DNA of 64,000 bases from Stichopus chloronotus. Lineage: Eukaryota; Echinodermata; Holothuroidea; Aspidochirotida; Stichopodidae. The translations under genes were made by a program, and so were the position numbers. The notes under the pieces were generated by a model. The model was not told where the DNA came from. It ran no database searches and saw nothing but the letters and a program-made list of their open reading frames with translations. The stretch is taken from the NCBI GenBank assembly GCA_021234535.1, contig CM037840.1:10394643-10458642 (forward strand), given 5' to 3'. The first letter of the stretch is position 1, and every line of letters starts with the position of its first letter. Of the stretch, positions 37,440 through 47,869 are shown one piece after another.

Positions 37440-40400
37440 CTATATCTTTTCACTTCCCCGACGGTTGTCGTCACGGAAAAAGTTGTTGAAGGCATCGGTT
37501 AGCGAAAGAGATTTTAAGTCGTTCTTTAGTTCCAGCAGTTGCTCACGAAGACCGGCAGAGTCCTCGACGATACCTGAGAGCAAAAAAGAAAACCAGAAAG
37601 CCAGGTGGCTTTGTGAATTCTTGCCATATAGATACACTGTAATAAACATAAATCACCCACATGACAATTATGAGATAAATTACAGTTATTCTACCTGAAA
37701 CATTATGTCAATAAAGTTGAAATTTTAAATCTTTTGATCCACAATGACCTTTCACACAATCTTAAGCAACAGGCATAAAGACTGATGGAAATTATCTATT
37801 CAACATGGGCACTCAGCAGGCAACATATGGGATGCCTGACAGTTACCCTTCTTTTGTGTTTACAAGATTTTGACTTGTAGTGACAGCAAATTACCTTTGA
37901 TCTCCACAAAAACAATAGCATACAGCTAATGAATACCAGCAATAGACATGCAAAGTATGAGATGACTCATAGTATCTCTTCTTGAGGTATGATAGTTTTA
38001 CAGTACATGGTTTTGACCTTTTGACCTCGGGTGACCCCGCATTGACGTTGACTTCCACAAAAAATACAATAGAGATCATCTGCTCAATGTAGACAATCTA
38101 CAGAATTTCCTCAAATCCAATGTCCGGTACTCCAGTTGCAAGGAGTTTTGTTGCGTTTCAGAAAGGTCATGGTAGAATGCAGTAGCCTTTAAGTCATCAG
38201 TGGAATATTCCTTTTAAGTTACCATTTGAATACATGCATACCTTTTATCATTTAACCGTTTACAGTTTGGTTTATCAATTTACTCTCACCATCCCAGGAG
38301 GAATAAATTCATCATCATACCTGATACCCTGAGAACAAACTTGGATGGCCTTCTGTCCTGCAGGTCAGTATATGTGATACAGACTTCCAATATACAATCA
38401 TCGTCTCTCAATTTGATGTAAAACTGCAAAAAGTCAAACGCACTGGCTGTGTGTACCTCCCCTACCATCTTGTCCTTATGCACTCTCTGTAATGACAAAA
38501 CAAGCAAAGTGTGGAAAAAAGATGAAGGTAGCTGGATCATGAATGACTCGGTGCTGTCGAAAGTGTGCGGTGTTCACTACATGGAGAAAGGTACATCAAT
38601 CATGCGCATACTATATTCAATCACCAAGGGGGGGGAGGGGTTTGAGGGGAAGACAGAAAGTTTTGATAACTAAGATGCAATTACTGATCCATAATAATAA
38701 TAATAATAATTCAGGCCTTCAATGGCAGTTATTTTACAAAGCTAAGCAAACACGTAAGTGTGGAGGAAGCCTGTGGCTGATACATTACACCTTCACTTTG
38801 GGTGACAACCAACTTTACGGAACAATTTTGGATCAAATTTGGTATCTTTTTCACAAGGTCACTTGGTGACACACAGAGACAAGTTCTAGTTAAATGTGAA
38901 ACAGCAGTAGCCTACTGTTCACTTTTGGACACCCAGCATAGCTTTTGTAGGGGAAAGCATTTTCTATTGGTTGGTTTAGGCGGGAAGCAATTTTTATTTC
39001 TTGGGGTGGGCCACTCCCTGAACAACACTGGAATCGCGATGAAAAAAAGAAAACTATTTATATTGTCATGTTCATATTGTTTATGCCACGAAATACAAGC
39101 AAAGAATGTGATACGATAGAATGGAATGTGAAGACTAAGACTGCTAGATGGCAACTTGAAGAATTACAGATGGTCTAGCCAAGATAGGTAGGAAAAAGCC
39201 CAAAGGGAATGCAAATCAGAGGTAAACTGACAACTCTGTTTCCATGGAAACACAGGGTTGACTTACGTACCTCCATTTCCACTGCCTCTTGTCTCCTCGA
39301 TATGTACGCGTTCAAGTAGTTTCCGACCGTCTGCACAAAACTCTGCATGTCCTTGGATAGGTGACGTTCCACCACCGGCTGAAGCGGGATGAAGTAGGGG
39401 ATGGAATGTTTCTCAATCTTGCTCTGTTCCTGAATGTCTACCTCCGCAGTAAAACGACTCAAAGAATTCCCCCCGGTGGAACGTATCCCAGCAGATTCGG
39501 AGCTTTGTGTTTTTGATTGGCTCCACGGTGGCCCCTGAAAAAGACCCCAGAAATAGTGCGAATGAATGCTCTTTGTAACTACGTCATTGTTTTTAGTCCT
39601 CACAGGTGCTGGCAGTACTCTACAACCAAAGTTGGCAAACCTAGAGGGTATTCAATAAAGCAAATTATAACTCAGAGACAAAATACACTGAGCTGGTACA
39701 CTGACACGAGAATGAAATGACTGTTTTTGCACCCAATCCAAAATTCAGATGCTAGTGAACAATCCATTAAATCCGTCATGCACCTGGAAATGCAACTTCT
39801 GTTCTACAGCTATGGGTTTGTTGTTAAGTCACAATACAATCTCTTGCATTGCATGATAAAGTGACACCTTGGACCTTACACACAGACATGACTATAAAGT
39901 GTTCTTACAGTTGTTAGGGATACATGCTGATTACATAATATTATATATATTACAAGCACAATGTGACATTAGTGAAGCTTTGAATCCCAGTAGCAGCGCT
40001 TTCGAAACCGAGTTCTCACATCATCGAAGGGGTGCTGCACCCTATGCAAACACCAGAAATGACTGAACTCTGAAAAGGAGAAACGATAATGGGAGTAAGT
40101 CAAATAGCTCTTGACAGTCTAAGTAATCTCAGAAGAGATCCTCACACTAAATTCTAACTTTGACCTGAATCTTTCGAGGTAACTAACTTTTCCCTTTTCT
40201 CTAGTCTGTGTTGGAATCAACAGTAATTGTTGGAATCACCAATAATTTGTTTTTTTACCGGTGAGCCGATATGAAGCCTTAATCTCAGCGGCCTTCATCT
40301 GCCTAGCTTTACCAACGGCATCTTTCAAAACCACCAGCTCCTGTCTGCTGAGTCGCTTCCTTCGCAGGCTCTTGCGACCGTTTGGTTCATCCTGGAGCAC

Positions 40401-43400
40401 CTGTTTCAGTATCTGTATGAAATTAATGTCAGAGCGATGAAGTTTACATGCTGTAGATTGAAGAGTTTGCTATACCATGCATGATTTTGAAAAGCACGTG
40501 TTTTACACGACACTACAAGAAAATGGCAAATTAAGTAATCTGTCGGCCAGAATTTCTCTTAATTAAACACAGTTTTCGAGTTTTTTTTTTTTTTAATTAC
40601 TTATGACTTTGTAACATCTGTGTTTTATCTTTGCATGCTACAATGTATATCCTCTTGGAGGGAAAAGAAGTTTCAAGGCTCCAAAATTGTGCATTTCATT
40701 TGTGTACTTGTTATAGTTTGATGGCAGGTGTCAGGGGGCATTGAATATTCCTGACTTTGAAATCAAATGGTCAGTGATACAACATGATGGATTTAAACAA
40801 TATTACATCCAGTTGTGAGGCACAGAGATATAGTAAACATAAATATCACACCCCTCACAGTAAATCCTACCACAGTTTCTGCTAAATAACTAAAATGAAA
40901 GGTTTAACAATAAACACCAGAAATTCATAATTATGATGTAGCATGCAACCACCATATATAGTGAATAATTACTTCTGCAAGGCCCAATTCGTTTGAGTGT
41001 ATCCAGTAACCTAATCTCAAGTTTTCTTGTCATGGGTGTCGAAAAGTACCAGCTTGGATTTTTGGAGGGCACAGCAAGAGTGACAGAACTGCTGTGGAGC
41101 TTGGGAAGGCTACTTCCAGCGATCAACAGTAAGGGGCATTTTTCATCCAAAAGTGATCGGGAAGATAGTCTTCCTGAAATTTTAGCTAGTTGGCAGGTTG
41201 GTGATGATGATGCCCCCCCTCCCCCTGGAAAAAAAAGGAGCATCCACACTACCAGCTTTACACGCAGGAGCTTCAAGTTTACGGAAGTCGATTACATTAC
41301 ATCCAATTACATCATACTGTAAGTACCGTACAACGTAGGGTACTGTATTTAAACCATATACTGTAACAATCAAAACCTAAATTCTACACTGTATTATGCT
41401 CCTAAAGATTCCATGCATTGCAACTGATGTAAAACTGCGTTTGCCTGAGTGGCCCGTTTCTAGCGATGATAACCCTGCTACATCGTGACACTCACCCTAT
41501 AAGCATTGGTTTCCAGTTTTGCGGTCACCTCAAATTTTTCTTTCTTCTTTTCAACCAGCTGTTGTTTCAATGTTTCCAGCTCTTTCCTCCTCCTGTGGCT
41601 ACTCTCTTCTAGTTCAGATACTATTAGTGCATTTTCTTCCAACTTTTGCAAATGCTCCAAGGAATCTGTGGATAAAAAGAAATTTTCAGCACTTTTAGAA
41701 TAGTTTTTCAGCAAATTTAAATCATTTATAATCAAAGGACTAATTGCATGAACAAATAAATCCCTGACCTACAGTACAAACCAAATTTGGTGAGCACCAG
41801 TGAGACATGAATGTGAGTAGCCTGTTCTAGTAGGCCATGTAAGTTTCGGCAGTTACCCAAGTAGCCTTTACATGTAGTTTTCCTTGCCATACTGTAACTT
41901 CAGTCCTATCAGGGCCTTGGTTAGGCTAAATGGTGACCAGTGCTGTACTACTGTAGGCTTACAGTCATATTTCATTGACAAGTGAGGAGATACTTTAGCT
42001 GAAAGAGAATAATTTTTTCAGAGCAGACATTTCAAACTATGTGCCAATATCTGGTTCCTAACTCAAGATATTGCCGTTTGAGGACTGCCCCATGTCGTGG
42101 AAGGTTTCCGATTATATACCTCAACGTGTACAACAATGCCACGTAAGAGTGGCAAAATATTGCAAAGAGGCTCTGTTTCAAATCTTTGAAATTGAAGCGC
42201 GCTTATTAAACCTTGCAATTTGACACCCATGAAAAATTAGACTGGGTATATTGCATTTGTAGGTACAGTCTTGTGAAAATTAAGGCCACTTTTCTTAAAC
42301 TATCACGACGTTTCTTTCAGGAAAGTCAAGATAACGAAAAATACAAAGGACTTGTGACTGCAAACACACCACAAATTTCCCATGCAATGTAACATTTTGA
42401 AGTAGGTAGCAAATTGCATGCCCTTTCAAATTGCACACGTACCGTAAGGTATCCATCTCAAACGTGAACAACATGTCTTATCATATACTATCACTATCAA
42501 GCTATGGGCTTACAAACTTTTGTCTACAAAATAAAAAACATTTTTGTCTTAAGCATTCAGAAATCCTCCCCCCCCCCGTGTCCTATAAAGACTAACTTAA
42601 GTCCTTGTACAGTACCTTACGATAGGCTTGAGGATCTTGTGCTGTATGTATGTGTAACATTGTAATTTAGCCTGATGTACAGTAGGACCTAACTCTCGTA
42701 ACTCTCGGTGGCACTATTTTAACCTACACTATTATATTAACAGTAACCCATCAACATGAATCAAGGCATTCCAGCTAATCTTAACATGGTATTGAAAGGA
42801 GGTAAAAAATTATGTAGCAAGAAGTAACAGAAAAGTACTGTAGGCCACAGTACACTGTTGAAACAGGCCAGGATTACCAGTCATGCAGTAGGCTAGTTGC
42901 AACTTTTCTCCCAGCCAGTTGCCAACCATAAATCCCCCCCCCCCCAAGTGGAGGTCATTTTCAAATGTTTCATAGAATACAAAATACAGCAGAGCTGCTT
43001 CATCAACCATAAGACAGTAACCACCATTGTATACTGTGTACCAGCTTAACCACGATCATTTACGCAGGCGAATAATACATTTACTTACAGAAGCCTTGAG
43101 TTTTCTTTGTTCCTGAGATATAGAAATGGAATGTTTTTTTTTTGTTTTTGGTTCGTATTTTTGTCAATATGTAAGTCTTAACGCTACATTTAAAAAAAAA
43201 ATTGTATATTTGTTGGAGATGGCACCAGTGCCAATAATTTTCAGCAGTACTGGGAAGTATTCAGCAGTACTGGCACTGGCACAAACAGACCAGCTGCCGG
43301 TTCTGCGTATACTGGTACTGCAAATTCTGGTAGTGACTTGGGTGCCAAGATACTGCCCAAACCTAGAAGCCTAGAATATACCTCACTCCCTCAGTGCCAG

Positions 43401-45510
43401 TCACAGATTAGGGGGCAAGTTGGAAAAGTACTGCAGGACTTTGGGGACGAATTTGTTAGAGGTGAACTTAAATGTTGAAATGAAAGAGAGCAAAAGTGTA
43501 AACGACTGTCACAAAACCCTACTCGCAATACTGAGTACCATGCCAAATATCCGTTCAGAAGTAGAGTTGACTAGGCCTTTATTTCGAGGCTAGTAGACCA
43601 ACTGCTATCAGCCTAATCGTCCTTGTACCAAGACTTCCCCTCTACTAGTATTGGTCAAAATGTTGTCCTACCAAACCCTCCCAGTGCTAAATCATTCCTG
43701 GGTTTAATGGTTAGGCCCTAGTAAACTCTTGCAATATACAAGTTCCTGGAAATTTAGACCTACTGCATGCTACAGCTGGTGTAACTGTGCAATATGTGCA
43801 ACTTCTAAACATCAACAGATCGATCAATTTAGTTAATCTTAGCCTAACGTACGTTAACACTAACATTAAGTCGTTATAGTTAAACAGACCATTCCATCCT
43901 CCTAATGATTTTCCTAAATCCATCCTTCTGCTCCATTTTCAAATTTTAACATCTTTCCTCCTATCCTAGTCATTTCAGTTTGATTCCTACTTTATTTATG
44001 TTCAACTTTTCAATTAAGAATTATGTGCAGGGACTACCATACTGTATGATAAAGACTATATAGAGGTACCACAGGGACCTTTGGTAACAACAAAAAAAAA
44101 GTTGCGATGTTTTGATCTGGAAATGTTTTGCCTTGTTACTGCTAGTTGGCTTAGGCCTACAGTGCAGCTTGTCAGCTAAGGATGTCACACTTTCTGCTTT
44201 ATGTCAGGGCTAATTTTTTTTTTCTTTTGAGTGGCACATTGAAAGACATTAATGTATAGCCTATGCTATACACCTTGGATTATGCCCAGTATGCTGCTAG
44301 GCCCAAGCTGGATTGGGCAATATAGTTTAGTACATTAATTTTAGAATTTGAGGATCAGGAACTATGAATACTCATCAAGGGATCCTATTTCATGTGGATC
44401 ATGGATGAACACTGGCGAATTTTGCCTACTCTTTTTGATCAGTGTTCAGAGGGTAACAAGGCAGGGGTGAACTTACAATCCCATATGTGTACGCAAACCT
44501 GCTCTCAGGACGGCCAAGATTTAACATCCCCCTCCGATGGACAAGAGTGTATCCGCCAGTCTTTAGCCACTTTCCTAAAGACTGGGAGGGGTGGAGGATC
44601 TGCCCAGCTTAGCAACCCATATGAGCTGTACTAAGCAACCTGAAGCAGACAAGACCTGAATCGGACAACAGCAACCCAAATTGAAATCACCAAGTAACCC
44701 CCTCAGCACCACTGTAATTGTAAACAGTTTTTCTGAACTGTGAACAAGTAAATTTTGAGCCCCTAGAAAATTCCCAAGTGGTTCCACTGAGATTTGATCC
44801 CAAGGTACAAAATGAGAATCAATGACCACAGCTGATGTCAACAAGGGTATCAGATAAGTAAAAGTGACAAATAGGGTCTGTGTCTAAGTACTTTTTTCAT
44901 TTTTTTTTTTTTCAAAGATTTTTTTTTTTTTGGCCTTCTTGTCACACAAAGGTGTAGACATACTGTGAAACCTGTGGAGACGTTAGGAGAGGGATCAAAC
45001 CCATGCGGGTAGAGTAACAGCCGCTTAAAAGTCCTTTCCCTAACCCGCTACACTACGAAGGGAGATTCTGCTGAAGGGTGTTCGAAGATATATTTACACA
45101 ATTCATCCCCAATCCCCTAGCCCTGCAATATATACCCTAACCCTACAGGATGTATACATTATTGCTGGAAGTACAACAAGTGCTCATTCAAGAATATTGT
45201 GGTGGCCTACATTGTGTGTGATGTGTGTGCGTGCGGTCGCAGATTCTAAATTTGAGCCGATCCCGGGAAAGTAGACTCATTCTATACTACGTGATTCTGA
45301 CTGCAACAGTAACACTCCACATACTTTATTAACATTAATTGCTGTACGCTACATCAGTCTAAGTAACAGCTCTCTCCTTTTAAGTTAACTTAGCATAATA
45401 ATTAATATTAGGCCCCTAAACCTAGGCCTAACCTACGCGGCTATGCCTAACGTTAGCCTAGAGTCATTCATTATCTTACTAATTGAACGACGATCCAGCT
45501 CGGATGCCAT
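37440..45510 (-). CDS. CENPO: CENP-O (centromere protein O, Mcm21 family), 6 exons
   Basis: CENP-O is a subunit of the CENP-O/P/Q/R/U part of the constitutive centromere-associated network at the inner kinetochore. Exons in transcript order: 45510-45480, 41665-41496, 40412-40259, 39534-39271, 38486-38321, 37573-37440. The first exon is ATGGCATCCGAGCTGGATCG and ends in phase 1, which joins correctly to the second. Predicted length is about 307 residues (human 300). The N-terminal half is a coiled coil (EHLQKLEENALIVSELEES, LETLKQQLVEKKKEKFEVT). The RWD core shows LRICWDTFHRGEFFESFY, then KIEKHSIPYFIPLQPVVE and VGNYLNAYISRRQ, matching human HSVPVFIPLEE and EYLNAYSGR. The C-terminus has LTDAFNNFF. 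Exon 39534-39271 carries one surplus base at 39448 (T on the coding strand); both its splice phases fit only if that base is discounted. Confidence 0.88.
41666..45479. other. Large CENPO intron 1
   Basis: A 3.8-kb intron with a SINE-like copy at 44935-45075, poly-C runs near 42568 and 42937, and a small CAGTACTGG-rich stretch near 43243-43330. A 80-codon open frame at 44392-44634 has no recognisable content. Confidence 0.6.
44935..45075 (-). mobile_element. tRNA-derived SINE copy 2 (in CENPO intron 1)
   Basis: On the minus strand: TAGTGTAGCGGGTTAGGG (A-box-like), then about 45 bases later GGGTTTGATCCC (B-box-like), then CCACAGGTTTCAC and an A-rich tail (T tracts at about 44896-44932 on the + strand). 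The order and the shared CCACAGGTTT block match copy 1 at 26165-26365. The short distance between the boxes fits a tRNA head rather than a functional tRNA gene: I cannot fold a complete cloverleaf. Confidence 0.6.
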
Positions 45511-47869
45511 TCTGACGGTAAACAAATGCACAACTTCGTGATGTTTTCCGGCATAAGATGTCTTGACGACAGTCCACGACAAAATCAGCTTCGTTCATCT
45601 GGAAAAGGATGGCAAACCGCTTACTGTCATGACAGAACTGTACAGTCAGATTCTTAACAGTGAAACGTACGAACTGGAGCAGATCTAGTCGTCAATTAGA
45701 AATATAAATCCTATTCCTAGGCTAGGCTTTGGGTAGTAGTACACTAGTAACACTAACAGTTAGTGTAGTAGTAATGTCTGAATGTACTTTAGTATTCAAT
45801 TTGTAACCAAATTTAGCGCCTAGTAGCGCTCGTAAACTAATATGGTGGCGCCATGCTAAATCCTTTTTAAAGGTAACTAATCTTGAGTTTGTTGTTGACT
45901 ACACTGACAGAGCAAAGAACTTTATATTTCTATGGCTTAGAACAAAACAACGACTGTTCGTAGCCACACAGGAAATAAGTGCTCAGTTAATTAATTGTCG
46001 GCAATATTTGAATTTAATAGTGGTATCAATTCAAATTTAGAAACCACAACTAGGAGCGGAGCCAGGGTATTTTGATAGTTGAGGGAGACAAAGCATAGGG
46101 GTAACCTATGGTATTTCGATAAGGGAAAAACATTGCAGTGGTGGATTAAGACAACGACCTGGGGCCCTAATGTGAGGGAAAGGGTGTCCCGGTCCTCAAC
46201 TTAGAGGTATAACATTAGGGCCTAAACGCAGTCTGGTGCAACCAGTCATAGGACCATTCCTACGAAGTCCTACTAGATTAGAGGTAAATTAATCCAACAT
46301 CATTACTTTCGGCCCACTGCAGGTCATAACTTTAAAGTACAAAATATAAAAGATTAACGAAGGGGACCTAGTTTATGTACTAACAACTTTTGCAAATGAT
46401 ACCCGCCATGTGAATTATAATTAACATCAAAATATTAGGATATGATCTATTGCAATATTTCGCATCTTCAGAAGTCAAGTTCATTGTAGACTTTGGGAAG
46501 GGGACTTGTCGACGGAACTCACCTGCTATCATAAGGGGTTTTAAGATTAGTACCAGTAGAAGAGATTTGCGGATTTTCGTCAGTAAGCTGCATGGTTTAG
46601 ACTTAAAAGCATTAATATGTATTTATCGGTATATGTCGGTATTTCCGATATGTAGCTATTCCACTTATTTTATTCATTTATTGTTTGGTTGTAGGCCTAC
46701 AGTCTACATGTAGCAACGTAAAGAGTGTTACAGTACATACTTTATCATTTAAAGGGATTTGTATGCATGCCCTCGTTTCAGATGTCCTTAGTGCTAATTT
46801 AAGAGCACTAAAAATAAAAAAATCCTTTAAAAACTTAATTCAGCATATAGGCACCTACCTACCTGTTTTCAAAATCGCTAAAAAAAAAAAAATGAGATTT
46901 TGAGGAGTATAAAATTTTGAAGTATTAAATTCTATTATTTAATACGTGGATCAAATCTATTTGATGATTCCCACCGGGTCCAATATTCAAACACTCCGAT
47001 GTGGGACTGACGTAGAGTTGTGTCGTGACGTTCATTGCTCATCAAGTTTCCTTCACATGCTAATGAAAAAAGGTCAAACTTTTCATATGTGTATCACATT
47101 CAAATGAACAACTACCAAATAGTTGACTAGTCAATTTGATTTTGGCATATTAGTGACCAGTCTCTTCACGTTAGTACTAATTCATAAGCACATACCGACT
47201 GCGGCCAGCGTCAAAGCTCAAACTTTTGACGGTTTTTTTGTTGTTGTAAATATTGGATGCAAAACTGGACAATCATGCTAATTATATATAATTCCTACTG
47301 TGAAGTGGTTGCGCCTTTCAAAAATCCTCTTAAGCTCCCCTGTCTCCTTCTCTCGAGCCATCCTGTTCTGTTCTTCTTTCTCTCCCTCAGTCTTCTTCTT
47401 AATCTCAATTGTTTACCTTTTTTCTTGCTTGTGCTGTTCGTTTCACCCCACATATTTTACTGTTTGTTTACCTTGTTAGTCTTTTGTTAGTTTCGCACAG
47501 TACCCGATAGCGTGATGACAGAATTCTCTGTTTTATTCATATTTCGGTGTGGGACATGTTATATGTTTTACAGTTTGTTTGCTTGCTTGTTTGTTTGTTT
47601 TGTTTTGTTGGGGTTTTTTTGAGCATGTGATAAATAAATTTTGAATTGTGTCGCTATGCCACATAAAATATGACTACAATAATTTAATAATTACATCACT
47701 ATAAATTGCACTTAATGACGAAGCAAATCGAGTTTAATACCTGCATATGAAACTAGATGATCATTAGCTGTTAATTAATGTCTATGTAGATTTACAAAAT
47801 TTACAATAAACAAAAGTATTGATTGCTGATATCATTTATTTCCCTTTCGGCCTACCATATCCGTACAAC
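45511..47869. promoter_or_regulatory. Divergent CENPO/PTRHD1 intergenic region
   Basis: The 2.36 kb between the two start codons contains the promoters of both divergently transcribed genes. No TATA box is convincing. The part next to CENPO (45500-45690) is open on both strands in coding-like fashion (see separate entry). The remainder is AT-rich. Confidence 0.5.
45557..45688 (+). other. Short coding-like stretch beside the CENPO start, unassigned
   Basis: The + frame from 45557 to TAG 45688 reads 43 codons of balanced, soluble-protein-like composition (includes FVHLEKDGKPLTVMTELYSQ). The minus strand is also open through the same interval in one frame. It could be an exon of a third gene, a long 5' UTR of CENPO, or chance. 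No family recognised and no clear start: the nearby AAGATGTC at 45556 is out of frame. Confidence 0.25.

Noticed and set aside
39990..40070. Extra CENPO exon on the minus strand (reads SGVCIGCSTPS)
   Set aside because: It looks like the CENP-O core motif GVCVCISTAF, but the true counterpart (LRICWDTFHRGEFFESFY) is encoded in exon 39534-39271 in the correct phase, so this is a coincidence.
44950..45070. Functional tRNA gene on the minus strand
   Set aside because: A- and B-box-like words are present, but no complete cloverleaf can be built and a second diverged copy with an A tail points to a SINE.
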